A stretch of 36,498 nt of DNA from Actinomycetota bacterium (GTDB taxonomy: Bacteria > Actinomycetota > Actinomycetes > Streptosporangiales > Streptosporangiaceae), in NCBI GenBank assembly GCA_027306495.1, contig DAHUZQ010000073.1:1-36498 (forward strand), written 5' to 3'. A program made the position numbers and the translations under genes. This document shows positions 7,400-17,327 of the stretch, one piece after another (position 1 is the first letter of the stretch; the number at the start of each line of letters is the position of its first letter). The notes beneath the pieces were generated by a model. That model saw nothing but the letters and a program-made list of their open reading frames with translations, made no database searches and was not told the DNA's origin.

Positions 7400-8206
7400 A
7401 TGACCACCACCCCCCCTGCCAGCAGTGACACCGTCAGTCCGCCGGGCGGCGGTGGTTCAGCCGGCCCACCGGGCCGGCCGGGCCGCAAGCTGCGCCCTCT
7501 GCCACTGGCGCTCACAGCCGCCGCCCTGCTGGTGGTAGGTATCGTCACCGCCATGATCACCTTCGCCATCCGCGGCCCGGGCACGGCGGCCTCGAACCTG
7601 CCGCGGCCATCCGGCATCCCTGCCACCATCTCCACCAGGCTGGCCAATCTCATGCAGCTGGGCCCGCTCGACCATGCCGCCGCTCCCGGCTTCACCCTGA
7701 CCGACCAGGCCGGGCGGACCCTGTCCCTGTCGAGCCTGCGTGGCAAGGTGGTGGTGCTGGAGTTCATGGACCCACACTGCACCGACATCTGCCCGATCGT
7801 CTCGCAGGAATACGTGGACGCCTACCACGACCTCGGGCCGGCGGCCAGCAGAGTGGTGTTCGCCGCGGTGAACGTCAACCAGTACTTCCACTCCGTCGCC
7901 AATGTGGCCACGTTCTCCCGGGAACACGGTCTCACGGCCATCCCGGACTGGCATTTCTTCACGGGCCCGGTGCCGGGACTCCGCTCGGTCTGGGGTAACT
8001 ACAACATCACCGTCGAGGCACCCAACCCCAAGGGCGACATCGTCCACACCTCCGCCATCTACTTCATCGACGCCCGCGGCCGCGAGGCGTTCCTGGCCAT
8101 GCCCGCGGTGGACCACACCAGCAAGGGCACAGCCTTCCTGCCGGCCGGCCAGATGGCCGCCTGGGGCAAGGGCATCGCCCTGGTCGCCAGGTCCCTGGCC
8201 GGCTGA
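7400..8206 (+). CDS. SCO1/SenC-family copper chaperone
   Basis: This is a 268-residue membrane-anchored thioredoxin-fold protein for copper delivery or thiol redox in cytochrome oxidase assembly. One membrane helix (about 35-57) follows a Pro/Gly-rich cytoplasmic tail. The exported domain keeps the three copper ligands of the family: C127 and C131 in CTDICP, and H216 in VHTSAIYFID. I chose the ATG at 7400 because GGAGGG lies just upstream and the helix follows at the right distance. The gene diverges from the dehydrogenase and is followed after 12 bp by upp. No oxidase subunit is present in the window. The cytochrome b gene further on is not an obvious client, since that protein shows no copper site. 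Confidence 0.93.
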   Translation: MTTTPPASSDTVSPPGGGGSAGPPGRPGRKLRPLPLALTAAALLVVGIVTAMITFAIRGPGTAASNLPRPSGIPATISTRLANLMQLGPLDHAAAPGFTLTDQAGRTLSLSSLRGKVVVLEFMDPHCTDICPIVSQEYVDAYHDLGPAASRVVFAAVNVNQYFHSVANVATFSREHGLTAIPDWHFFTGPVPGLRSVWGNYNITVEAPNPKGDIVHTSAIYFIDARGREAFLAMPAVDHTSKGTAFLPAGQMAAWGKGIALVARSLAG

Positions 8207-8218
8207 GGCTGGTCTGCG

Positions 8219-8860
8219 ATGCGCACCCTGGTCATCGACCATCCACTGGTCACGCACAAGCTCACCGTCCTGCGCGATGCGGCCACGTCGGCACCGGCCT
8301 TCCGCAGGCTCACCGATGAACTGGTCACCCTGCTCGCCTACGAAGCCATGCGCGAGATGCGGGTCCGGCCGGTGACGGTCACCACTCCGCTGGGCCCCGC
8401 CGAGGGGGCCAAGCTGGCGAGCCCCGATCCGCTGGTGGTCCCGGTCCTGCGGGCGGGCATCGGCATGCTGGATGGGATGGCGCGGTTGCTCCCGACCGCG
8501 GACGTCGGCTTCGTGGGCATGGTCCGGGATGAGGAGTCGCTGGTCGCGACCACCTACGCCAACCGCCTCCCCACCGATCTCACCGGCCGGGACGTCTTCG
8601 TGCTCGACCCGATGCTGGCGACCGGTGGAACGCTGGAGACCGTCATCGGCATGCTCGCGGGCCGGGGGGCGGCCACCGTCACAGCGGTGTGCCTGCTGGC
8701 GGCGCCGGAGGGCCTGGCGCGGCTGGCCGCGGCCTACGGCGGGGACGATCCCGTGAGGGTGCGGGTGGTCACCGCGGCGGTGGACGAGCGCCTGAACGAC
8801 CGCGGCTACATCATTCCCGGTCTCGGGGACGCGGGCGACCGGCTCTTCGGCCAGATCTGA
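8219..8860 (+). CDS. upp: Uracil phosphoribosyltransferase
   Basis: This 213-residue cytoplasmic enzyme of pyrimidine salvage converts uracil and PRPP to UMP and pyrophosphate. The sequence matches the family along its whole length: the N-terminal [25 protein letters not shown], the PRPP-binding loop [11 protein letters not shown], and the uracil-binding C-terminus [16 protein letters not shown]. Length and start (ATG at 8219) are standard. It lies 12 bp behind the SCO-type gene and is probably co-transcribed with it. It converges on the large histidine kinase gene 31 bp downstream. Confidence 0.98.
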   Translation: MRTLVIDHPLVTHKLTVLRDAATSAPAFRRLTDELVTLLAYEAMREMRVRPVTVTTPLGPAEGAKLASPDPLVVPVLRAGIGMLDGMARLLPTADVGFVGMVRDEESLVATTYANRLPTDLTGRDVFVLDPMLATGGTLETVIGMLAGRGAATVTAVCLLAAPEGLARLAAAYGGDDPVRVRVVTAAVDERLNDRGYIIPGLGDAGDRLFGQI

Positions 8861-8891
8861 GCCCGCTGGGCGGCAGAACTGAGCCCCCGCG

Positions 8892-11114
8892 CTAGCGGAC
8901 ACGCTGCCACGCCCCGACAGCCGCCGCCAGCGGAAGGCGCAGGGTCACCGTGGTGCCCCGGCCTTCCGCGGATTCGACGATGACCTGCCCGCCGTGATTG
9001 TCGACGATCGTTCGCACGATCGCCAACCCGAGCCCGGTGCCGGGAAGCGAGCGCTCGATCGCGTTCGTCCCCCGGAAGAACCGCGTGAACAGAGCCGGCT
9101 GATCCGCCTGCGGGATGCCCGTCCCATTGTCTTGGACGCTGACCACGCCCCACCCGTTGTCGGCGCCCGTGACCACCCTGACCGCGCCCTGCTCCGGGGT
9201 GAACTTCAGCGCGTTGGACACCACGTTCATCAGCGCCCGGTCGAGCTGACCAGGATCGCCGCTGATGATGAGCCCACCGCGGGGCGCTTCCACCGTAAGG
9301 CTGACGCCCTTGCCGGCCGCGGCCGGCAGCAACGCCACGACCACCGAATATGCGATCTCCGCCAGGTCCACCGGCTGCGGGGATGCCTTGAAGGCCCCCG
9401 ACTCGATCTTGGACAGGGTGAGCACGTCCTCGATCAGGCTGCGCAGGCGTCCGGTGTTGCGGTCGATGGCCTCGAGCATCCGGATCTGCGCCCCGTTGAG
9501 CGAGCCCGCCTCGCCGCTCTCGAGCAGTTCGACATACCCGGCGATGCTGGTGAGCGGTGTGCGGAGCTCATGCGACACGGTGGCGAGAAAGTCCGATTTG
9601 GCGCGGTCCAGCGAGGTGAGTTCGCGCACCACCTTGCTCTCCTTTTCATAGAGCCGGGCATGGTGCAGTCCCCGCCCGAGGTCCGCTGCGATCGACTCGA
9701 CGGCAGCCGCTTCCGCGCGGGTCCACGGCGAGCCGCGCCGGGTCCGCCCCATCAGGATGACGCCATAGACGTCCCCACCGAGCCCGAACGGTGCCAGCAG
9801 CTGCGAGACCACCCCGGCCCGCTGCAGGGCGAACCGGATCCTGTCCGGGACCGCCGCGCCCTCGGGCCCGGCGAGGTCCTGGATGACCTGGCTGGAACCC
9901 CGGCTCAGCAGGTCTGTCGTGAAGGCCAGATCGCTCTCGGGCGCTTCGGCCAGCGGATCCGTGCCCCATCCGGCACCTCGTTCATCCCGTGACCGGTCAT
10001 CCGGCGCATGGTCATTCCCGTTCCGGCCGGCGGGCACTCCCAGTCCGGTCTGCGACAGCAGGTGGACCACCGCCAGATCAGCGTCGAAGTGCTCCGTGAT
10101 CACCCGCTGCGCCTCCGCGACCACATCCTCGGGCCGCAGGTGCTCGCGGATCCGCAAGCCGGCCATCCAGGCCAGCTCGCGCAGGCGGTTGGCCTCCCGT
10201 TGCTGCTGCCGCAGTCGCTCACTCTCGTCTGCGAGCGCGTTCAGCGACCTGCTTACCTCACAGATGTCGGGCGTTCCGGTGACCGGCGCCCTGGCTCGGA
10301 GGTCCCCTGATGCGAACCGCCGCACGGTCCGGTTCACCTCGGCCAGCGGCCGGGACACCCGGTGGATGGTCCAGGCCGTGATCCCGAAACCAGCCAGCAC
10401 CGCGAACGCGACCAGGGCACCGGTCCAGGCATAGGCCACCGTCAGGTCATGCTCCCCGGTGCTGACGGCCTGCGCCAGCCGGGCACGGAGCCGGGCGTCC
10501 AGGTTGTCGTTCGCCGTGTAGAAAGCGTTCACACTCGGCTGGATAGCGACGGTGAGCCGGGCGACCGTCGGGTCCCCTGGTGGGAGATTCCGGATCGCGT
10601 CCGCCTGGCGAATCCAGCTTGTCACCGCCCGGGATTCCGCGTTCACGTCCCGCACGAGCACGGTCTGGTCCACCGCCGAGGTCGCCCGGATGGAGGACGC
10701 CAGAGAAGACTGGTCATGGCTATAGAGGCCGAGGAAGGGCCGGTGACGGGAGAGCACGTACGCGCGCAGCACCGCCTGTGCCTCCGCGAAGTCGGCCCGT
10801 GCCCGCATATTGGCCTGTGCCAGCGGTTGGTCCTGGCGCGTGATGGTGGCGATGATGCGCGACTGGGCGCGGACGGTGACAATGGTTGCCACAGCGGTGG
10901 CGGTCAGCGCGATAACCATCATGATCAGCCCGGCCGACAGCCATGCCGTCACAGACCTGGGTATGAGATGGGCGGCCCCACGGGCCCCCGCCATCTGGAT
11001 GCGATGCCACCGGCCGGTGTGCCCCCGAGCACCCAGCCGGCCGTCCTGATTGCTGCCGTCACCTGCGCCCGGGAGGCCAGGCTCACCACGGCGACCGGTC
11101 ACAACGCCCCCCAT
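8892..11114 (-). CDS. Orphan hybrid-type sensor histidine kinase with HAMP and GAF domains
   Basis: From the chosen ATG the protein has about 740 residues; positions below count from a GTG at 11165, 17 codons further upstream. After a Gly/Arg-rich N-terminus come helix 1 (about 74-96), a mostly helical extracytoplasmic domain of about 145 residues (CHASE3-like in layout), helix 2 (about 246-268), HAMP (268-320), GAF (340-505), the phospho-acceptor helix with H532 (VSHELRTPLTSIAGY) and an ATPase domain with GTGLGLAIVRTIVDNHGG. The GAF domain has an Asp/Arg-rich insert at about 380-410. The start is uncertain: GTG 11165, ATG 11114 (with AGGGCGGG upstream) and ATG 10994 are all possible. No regulator gene adjoins it; the XdhC-like gene diverges from it. 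Confidence 0.92.
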   Translation of the reverse strand: MGGVVTGRRGEPGLPGAGDGSNQDGRLGARGHTGRWHRIQMAGARGAAHLIPRSVTAWLSAGLIMMVIALTATAVATIVTVRAQSRIIATITRQDQPLAQANMRARADFAEAQAVLRAYVLSRHRPFLGLYSHDQSSLASSIRATSAVDQTVLVRDVNAESRAVTSWIRQADAIRNLPPGDPTVARLTVAIQPSVNAFYTANDNLDARLRARLAQAVSTGEHDLTVAYAWTGALVAFAVLAGFGITAWTIHRVSRPLAEVNRTVRRFASGDLRARAPVTGTPDICEVSRSLNALADESERLRQQQREANRLRELAWMAGLRIREHLRPEDVVAEAQRVITEHFDADLAVVHLLSQTGLGVPAGRNGNDHAPDDRSRDERGAGWGTDPLAEAPESDLAFTTDLLSRGSSQVIQDLAGPEGAAVPDRIRFALQRAGVVSQLLAPFGLGGDVYGVILMGRTRRGSPWTRAEAAAVESIAADLGRGLHHARLYEKESKVVRELTSLDRAKSDFLATVSHELRTPLTSIAGYVELLESGEAGSLNGAQIRMLEAIDRNTGRLRSLIEDVLTLSKIESGAFKASPQPVDLAEIAYSVVVALLPAAAGKGVSLTVEAPRGGLIISGDPGQLDRALMNVVSNALKFTPEQGAVRVVTGADNGWGVVSVQDNGTGIPQADQPALFTRFFRGTNAIERSLPGTGLGLAIVRTIVDNHGGQVIVESAEGRGTTVTLRLPLAAAVGAWQRVR

Positions 11115-11261
11115 GTTCCCGCCCTGCGGAGAGCCGATACGGCGGAACGGGAACTTGAGCGTCACTCACCGTCCCAGCTCGTCCGGCTACCGTGTGTTAC
11201 GTGAATCGTACCTTTGGTGACCACATTCGACGATGACGATGTGAGGTGGCAGGCTCGATTC

Positions 11262-11822
11262 ATGACCGACGAGCACGTCCACACCCAGCCCACCGGTGAC
11301 GCGGCCTGCGATGTCGCCCATGGCGCTGCACCGCCAGCCGAACCGGCCCGGTCCCTCGCCGCGATCTTCGACTCACCGGTGGCGCGACTGCTGCTCCGCT
11401 ATGCCCACGACGCCGGTTACCGGACCCTGCTGGTCGAACCGGATACGGAACGAGCCAGCGCGGCCATGACCGGCGACGGCCGCACGGCAGATCCCTGGTC
11501 GGTCATCGGCACCCTCGACGGCCATCTGGACGCTGCCACCGATGTCGTGATGACCGACCATCACCGGCCAGAACTCGGGGACCTGCTGCGCGACGCCCTC
11601 GCCAGCCCGGCCCGCTGGGTCGGCATCATGGGCAACCCCCGCCACCCGGCACCACATGTCCCGGCGTTGCGGGCGCTCGGGGTTCCGCCAGAGCAGGTCG
11701 GCCGTGTGCACCGGCCGATCGGGCTCAACATCGGATCGCATTCACCGGCGGAAATCGCCATCGCCACCCTGGCCGGCCTCATCGCCGACCGCAACGGGCG
11801 GCCCGGCGGGTTCGAGTTCTAG
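11262..11822 (+). CDS. XdhC-like protein, Rossmann domain only
   Basis: This 186-residue protein matches the C-terminal Rossmann part of XdhC/CoxI proteins, which help insert sulfurated molybdenum cofactor into xanthine dehydrogenase-type enzymes. Seen here: a region resembling the dinucleotide-binding fold (GYRTLLVEPD), VVMTDH, ARWVGIMGNPRH, and the diagnostic RVHRPIGLNIGSHSPAEIAIATLAGLI. The Cys-containing N-terminal XdhC domain of full-length proteins is missing; it is replaced by about 30 unremarkable residues. No molybdenum hydroxylase genes are in the window. I take the ATG at 11262; in-frame GTG 11217 and TTG 11214 are alternatives. Its TAG stop shares the palindrome CTAG with the stop of the convergent VOC gene. 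Confidence 0.85.
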   Translation: MTDEHVHTQPTGDAACDVAHGAAPPAEPARSLAAIFDSPVARLLLRYAHDAGYRTLLVEPDTERASAAMTGDGRTADPWSVIGTLDGHLDAATDVVMTDHHRPELGDLLRDALASPARWVGIMGNPRHPAPHVPALRALGVPPEQVGRVHRPIGLNIGSHSPAEIAIATLAGLIADRNGRPGGFEF

Positions 11823-12340
11823 TCAGCGAGCAGCTTGCGGCCGTCGAACATGCCGAGTTCCTCCCGGTACAACTCCACCTGCACCCCGTTCGGGTCCCGG
11901 AAATACATGCTCTCTTCCACGCCCCGGTCGGGGCCGAGGTAGGCCACCCCGGCCTCGTCCAGCCGCCGCTTGGCGGCATCGAACTGCTCGGGCGAGATGG
12001 AGATGGCCAGATGCTGCAGCCCGCCGATCGTCTCGGTGAACTGCGGGTGCTCGTGGCCAGGAAAGTCGAAGAAACCCAGCAGGTTGTGGTTGCCGATATC
12101 GAAGAAGAAGTGGCTGGACCCCGCGTAGTCGCGGTTTTCCACCAGTTCGACCAGCGGGAAGCCGAGGAGCTCCTGATAGAACTCGATCGTCTCCGCGACG
12201 TCACGGCAGATGAAGGCGACGTGGTGCACGCCCTGCACGGTGGAGGCGGGCCGCTCGCCGAGAGCGCGCAGGTACTGCTCGCGCAGCCGCTGGCGGCGCG
12301 ACCGGATCTCTTCGAGTTCGGCTCCCTGGGGCTGTGGCAT
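11819..12340 (-). CDS. VOC-family (glyoxalase/dioxygenase-fold) protein
   Basis: This is a 173-residue vicinal-oxygen-chelate protein with a helical N-terminal extension (residues 8-28) and two beta-alpha-beta-beta-beta modules. Candidate metal ligands are H40 (GVHHVAFICRD), H110 (GLQHLAISI) and E156 (VQVELYREE), the His-His-Glu pattern of extradiol dioxygenases and glyoxalases. FRDPNG before the last strand is typical. The reaction cannot be deduced. It diverges from the dosR-like gene across a 251-bp control region and ends in a 4-bp overlap with the XdhC-like gene. Confidence 0.92.
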   Translation of the reverse strand: MPQPQGAELEEIRSRRQRLREQYLRALGERPASTVQGVHHVAFICRDVAETIEFYQELLGFPLVELVENRDYAGSSHFFFDIGNHNLLGFFDFPGHEHPQFTETIGGLQHLAISISPEQFDAAKRRLDEAGVAYLGPDRGVEESMYFRDPNGVQVELYREELGMFDGRKLLAD

Positions 12341-12449
12341 GGCCGCCTCCTACCGTCGTCTGAGCGCTGTCCGGGCCGAGCCCGGTGGGCCGATTCCCGG
12401 CATGGATCAGCGTATCCGTGTCCGGGCCGGTGGGACCTCCGTCGGCACC

Positions 12450-12469
12450 TGCGGGGCGATAGTCCCTGG
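12450..12469. promoter_or_regulatory. DosR-box-like site upstream of the dosR homologue
   Basis: The core GGGGCGATAGTCCC at 12453-12466 fits 14 of 20 positions of the mycobacterial DosR consensus TTSGGGACTWWAGTCCCSAA, with an intact AGTCCC half. A further GGGACC half-site lies at 12432-12437. It suggests autoregulation and could also serve the divergent VOC gene. Confidence 0.6.
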
Positions 12470-12497
12470 ACCCACCGCGGCTAGCGGTTACGGTTGA

Positions 12498-12572
12498 ATG
12501 ATGGTCCGGCGTGGCAGCTTTCATGGTGGTCCGGCGTGGCAGCCCTCATGATGGTCCCACGTGGCAGCCCTC
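12498..12572. repeat. Three 25-bp direct repeats in the dosR-like leader
   Basis: Units start at 12498, 12523 and 12548, all of the form ATGRTGGTCC followed by SRCGTGGCAG and a short C/T tail. They end 3 bp before the AAAGGAG ribosome-binding site. Each unit carries an ATG that reads in frame with the gene, but the strong AAAGGAG points to the ATG at 12592 as the real start. Confidence 0.85.
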
Positions 12573-12591
12573 ATTAAAGGAGCCGGGCAAG

Positions 12592-13278
12592 ATGGACGAG
12601 TCCGCAGGCCGAAAGATTGGCGTCTTCCTGCTGGACGATCACGAGATCGTCCGGCGGGGCGTACATGATCTGCTCGAGGCGGAGCCCGACATTACCGTGG
12701 TCGGCGAGGCCGCCACCGCGGAGTCCGCGCTCGCCCGTATCCCCGCCCTGCGGCCCGATGTCGCGGTGCTGGACGTGCGCCTCCCCGATGGCAACGGCGT
12801 GACGGTCTGCCGGGAGATCCGGTCGAAGATGCCGGAGGTTGCCTGCCTGATGCTCACCTCGTTCGGCGACGATGAAGCCCTCTTCGATGCGATCATGGCG
12901 GGGGCTGCGGGCTATGTGCTCAAGCAGATCCGTGGCACCGACCTCGTGGGCGCTGTCCGCACGATCGCCTCGGGCCGCTCCCTCCTCGACCCGGAAGCCG
13001 CCAGCAGGGTAATGCAGCGCATGCGTGACCAGGCGCAGCGCAACGACCCCCTCTCAGGCCTGACCGAACAGGAACGGCGGATCCTGGAACTCATCGGCGA
13101 AGGGCTGACCAACCGCCAGATTGGCGAGCGGCTCTTCCTGGCGGAGAAGACCGTGAAGAACTACGTCTCAGCGCTGTTTGCCAAGCTCGGCATGGAACGG
13201 CGCGCACAGGCGGCCGCCTACGCGGCGCGGATCTTCGATGAGCCGGACGGCGGCCATCCCCACACCAGCACGCACTGA
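12592..13278 (+). CDS. devR: DosR/DevR-like dormancy response regulator (NarL/LuxR family)
   Basis: This is a 228-residue regulator. The receiver has D15/D16, phospho-acceptor D61 ([12 protein letters not shown]), T89 (LTS) and K111. The LuxR-type domain (about 155-215) contains [21 protein letters not shown] and the recognition helix [26 protein letters not shown] split over its two helices. These segments are nearly identical to what I recall of M. tuberculosis DosR, including the Lys/Asn residues that contact DNA. The ATG at 12592 follows AAAGGAG at the right distance. The leader carries a DosR-like box and three 25-bp repeats. The cognate kinase gene is convergent and ends 41 bp away, rather than following in the same operon as in mycobacteria. 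Confidence 0.95.
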   Translation: MDESAGRKIGVFLLDDHEIVRRGVHDLLEAEPDITVVGEAATAESALARIPALRPDVAVLDVRLPDGNGVTVCREIRSKMPEVACLMLTSFGDDEALFDAIMAGAAGYVLKQIRGTDLVGAVRTIASGRSLLDPEAASRVMQRMRDQAQRNDPLSGLTEQERRILELIGEGLTNRQIGERLFLAEKTVKNYVSALFAKLGMERRAQAAAYAARIFDEPDGGHPHTSTH

Positions 13279-13289
13279 GGCGGATTGCG

Positions 13290-13313
13290 GGCCGCCGGGG
13301 TGCTCGGGCGGCC
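13290..13313. terminator. Weak hairpin between convergent dosR- and dosS-like genes
   Basis: GGCCGCC at 13290-13296 pairs with GGCGGCC at 13307-13313 around a 10-nt loop in the 40-bp gap. It could terminate both genes. There is no U-tract and the stem is short. Confidence 0.35.
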
Positions 13314-13318
13314 AGCGT

Positions 13319-15070
<1,752 letters not shown>

Positions 15071-15214
15071 TCAAGGTAACCCGAGCCGTGGCGACGAAGC
15101 CACGCGAGTCGCTCCTATTGTCGCGGCGCGGCGCCGCCGGCCGCCCCGCCGGGAGTGGCTGCCCGCACCGGCCCGGGGGCAGCCAGGCCCGGGCCAACGG
15201 TCAGGCCGCGGCGG

Positions 15215-16075
15215 TCAGGCCGCGGCCGCCGCGCTCGGCGGCACGAGCCAGCGCACCATTTCCGATCCCTCGCCGCCACCGGGCAACGGCGGGAACGAGT
15301 CACCTGTGCCAGGGCCTGCCTGCCGCGCGGGCCAGTCCCGGGCCCGGCCGGGGAGCTCACCTGCCGGTCCGGCCTGGCTCCGGTGTGCGCGCAAGGCGCG
15401 CGACTGCCGTTCCCGCACCTGGCCGGCCACGGACGCCAGGTCAACCCCCCACCGCTCGCCCGGCCCGGGAACAGTGCGGGCCAGCACGGCCAGCCCCGCC
15501 TGCCGCGCCGCTATGGAGGCCGCCACGGCCACCGCGGTGGTATCAAGGTCCGCGAACGCGGCGGGGTCCACGACCAGCAGCAGATCGGCACCTGCCCGCT
15601 GCGCCGCGCGCAGGATCCGCTCGGCCAGGCCGGCCGGCGGAACGAAGCCGAGACCGCCGTCAGGGTAGTCCGCGATGGTCACCGAACAGACACCGAGCAG
15701 TCCGGCGGCCGTCCGCAGTTCCCAGGGCCGGACCGCCTCCAGGCGTTCGGTTGTGGAGTTGCGTTCGGAAGCCTCACCCCGGGTCAGGCACATGACCGCC
15801 AGTCGGGCGCCCCGCATCCCGAAGTAGGACAGCAGCACCCCGAGATCGGCCGACTCCTGGCCCGGCCGGGCGATGACGGCCAGCACCGAATTCGCCCGGG
15901 GCAGGGACGCCGGGCCGTCTGCGACGGCGCCCGCGGATTCTGCTGCCGCGGGGCCTACCGCGGCCATGCCGCCAGGCACCTCTTCCCGGACCGACCCGGC
16001 TGGCAACTGTCGCGGCCCCAGCGAGGGACGTGCCGCCGGAACTGTTGTGATGGCTTCGCTGTTCAACCGGATCAC
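15215..16075 (-). CDS. PIG-L/LmbE-like protein lacking the catalytic metal site
   Basis: This 286-residue protein has the LmbE layout: a hydrophobic first strand (VLAVIAR), then LTRGEAS (98-103), LRTAAGLLGV (120-129), DYPDGGL (136-142) and the late RALRAHRSQ (226-234). The metal-binding motif AHPDDE reads ARPGQE (69-74), so His and both Asp are replaced. The second motif, normally GHPDH, is ADLDT (175-179). The protein is therefore probably not a zinc deacetylase. The first 60 residues and the Pro/Gly-rich tail are low complexity. The start is a GTG after AGGGTGGG. It lies upstream of the dosS-like gene and diverges from the Rv1733c-like gene, with a DosR-like box about 94 bp before its start. 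Confidence 0.8.
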   Translation of the reverse strand: MIRLNSEAITTVPAARPSLGPRQLPAGSVREEVPGGMAAVGPAAAESAGAVADGPASLPRANSVLAVIARPGQESADLGVLLSYFGMRGARLAVMCLTRGEASERNSTTERLEAVRPWELRTAAGLLGVCSVTIADYPDGGLGFVPPAGLAERILRAAQRAGADLLLVVDPAAFADLDTTAVAVAASIAARQAGLAVLARTVPGPGERWGVDLASVAGQVRERQSRALRAHRSQAGPAGELPGRARDWPARQAGPGTGDSFPPLPGGGEGSEMVRWLVPPSAAAAA

Positions 16076-16150
16076 CCCACCCTGTCTGCGTCACGGGGCC
16101 TGATCCATGATGTCCCACAGTGAGCCCGAATGGCCCGTCCCGGGCAGGTG

Positions 16151-16185
16151 CGTTGGTCCGGCAGCCGGGGGACCAACGGCCCTGC
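16151..16185. promoter_or_regulatory. DosR-box-like site in the PIG-L/Rv1733c-like divergent promoter
   Basis: The core is GGGACCAACGGCCC at 16169-16182. The 18-bp segment 16168-16185 is identical to 23501-23518's first 17-18 bases upstream of the nitroreductase gene. In addition CGTTGGTCC at 16151 and GGACCAACG at 16170 form a perfect dyad, so two sites may face each other. Confidence 0.6.
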
Positions 16186-16278
16186 GGGTTCCCTCCCCAA
16201 GTGCCCTAGGTCACCTTGCGCCGGGACCTAGACCTCTGCGGCGGCTGCCGCCACACGGGGAAACATGTCAGGTGGCGG

Positions 16279-16298
16279 CACGGGACCGAGGTCCCGGC
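16279..16298. promoter_or_regulatory. DosR-box-like palindrome upstream of the Rv1733c-like gene
   Basis: GGGACCGAGGTCCC at 16282-16295 has perfect 6-bp arms and ends 50 bp before the GTG start. A related dyad, CTAGGTC (16206) with GACCTAG (16225), lies between this box and the previous one. Confidence 0.7.
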
Positions 16299-16345
16299 CA
16301 CCGGCACCGGTGGGAGTGCGGCGACCCGGTGGAGAGGTGATCGGG

Positions 16346-17017
16346 GTGAACGGGGAGCATGCCGCAGGGAGCAGGCGGGGAGCGCGGAACCGGTGGGCAT
16401 CGTGGGCCCGCCCGGCCTCGTGGTTCAGGTGGGCATCGGGTGCCCACCCGGCCCGCCGGCTCGGCATCGATCGCAACCCGATGCGCCGTGGCCTCGACCG
16501 GGCTGAGGCGGCCATCCAGATCGCAGCGATCATCGCCTTCCTGGCCAGCATGCCGGTGGCTGTGACGGCTGTCGGTCACTGGGCGCAAAGTGCCACCCAA
16601 AGCGCGTCCGGGCCCCATGCACCGGGCTGGTACCCGGTCACCGCGACTGTGACGGCATCGGTGAGCGCCGCTTCGGCCTACTCCGCACGATCGGCGCTGG
16701 TGTGGGCGCCTGCCCACTGGCGCGCGCCCGGCGGCGCCACCCGGCGCGGCGAGATCCTGGCCCCCGTGGGGTCGCGGGCCGGGCAGAAGGTCCGGATCTG
16801 GACCGACCGCGCGGGAACTCCCCGCCCGGCTCCGCTCACGCATTCCCAGGTGGTCAGCCGCGTCATCACCGCCATGGCCCTCACCCCCATCGCCGGTGCG
16901 CTGCTGCTGGGCTTCGTGCTCGGGGTGGTTCACCGGATCCTGGAGCGGCGGCGATCGCGTGCCTGGGAGGCCGGCTGGTTGGCCGCGGAACCCCAGTGGA
17001 CCAAGCGGGCACGCTGA
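16346..17017 (+). CDS. Rv1733c-like two-helix membrane protein
   Basis: This is a 223-residue membrane protein. I take the GTG at 16346, which has GGAGAGG 8 nt upstream; earlier in-frame starts lie in the DosR-like box region. The diagnostic segment RNPMRRGLDRAEA precedes helix 1 (about 57-78). An extracytoplasmic loop of about 100 residues follows, with the pattern GEILAPVGSRAGQKVRIWTD-x-x-G. Helix 2 (about 175-198) comes next, then a basic cytoplasmic tail. This matches what I recall of M. tuberculosis Rv1733c (RNPLVRGTDRLEA and GDRVGIWVD), a DosR-regulon protein of unknown function. Two DosR-like boxes lie upstream, supporting the same control here. Confidence 0.85.
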   Translation: MNGEHAAGSRRGARNRWASWARPASWFRWASGAHPARRLGIDRNPMRRGLDRAEAAIQIAAIIAFLASMPVAVTAVGHWAQSATQSASGPHAPGWYPVTATVTASVSAASAYSARSALVWAPAHWRAPGGATRRGEILAPVGSRAGQKVRIWTDRAGTPRPAPLTHSQVVSRVITAMALTPIAGALLLGFVLGVVHRILERRRSRAWEAGWLAAEPQWTKRAR

Positions 17018-17327
17018 GGTCGCCGGCCCGGCACTCCCCAGGGACGGGCCGCACCCCCGGGCGCTGACGCATTTCCCCAAGGGACCGGTGCACCCCGGAC
17101 ATGAGCCTGCACCGACGCGACCCCACAATGACGCAGCCCGGCCGCGGCCCAAACATGCCGCCGCGCGGCTGCGGCCAGCCAAAGGGCCGGCCGCGACGAT
17201 GACCGAGGTCCCAGCCGATGGTGACCACGTCCCCTGCCCTCCGCCATACATCTCGCAGGAGGCTGCTTACAGAAGACAAATGGCCGGCCATAACGGGCCA
17301 GCCGGAAAGTGCCAAGGAGGCATTCCC
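17018..17327. other. 310-bp gap upstream of the second membrane-protein gene
   Basis: It holds no supportable gene. It contains one weaker DosR-like site at 17196-17215, a GGGACC half-site at 17081-17086, and a very strong AAGGAGG ribosome-binding site at 17314-17320 for the next gene. Confidence 0.5.
17196..17215. promoter_or_regulatory. Weak DosR-box-like site
   Basis: ATGACCGAGGTCCC at 17199-17212 has an intact right half (GGTCCC) and a degraded left half. It lies 116 bp upstream of the ATG of the 199-residue membrane protein. Confidence 0.4.

Noticed and set aside
7457-8902. 481-codon minus-strand frame opposite the SCO-type and upp genes
   Set aside because: It is antisense to two well-supported genes with all catalytic motifs, and the frame itself is Gly/Arg/Asp-rich without domains.
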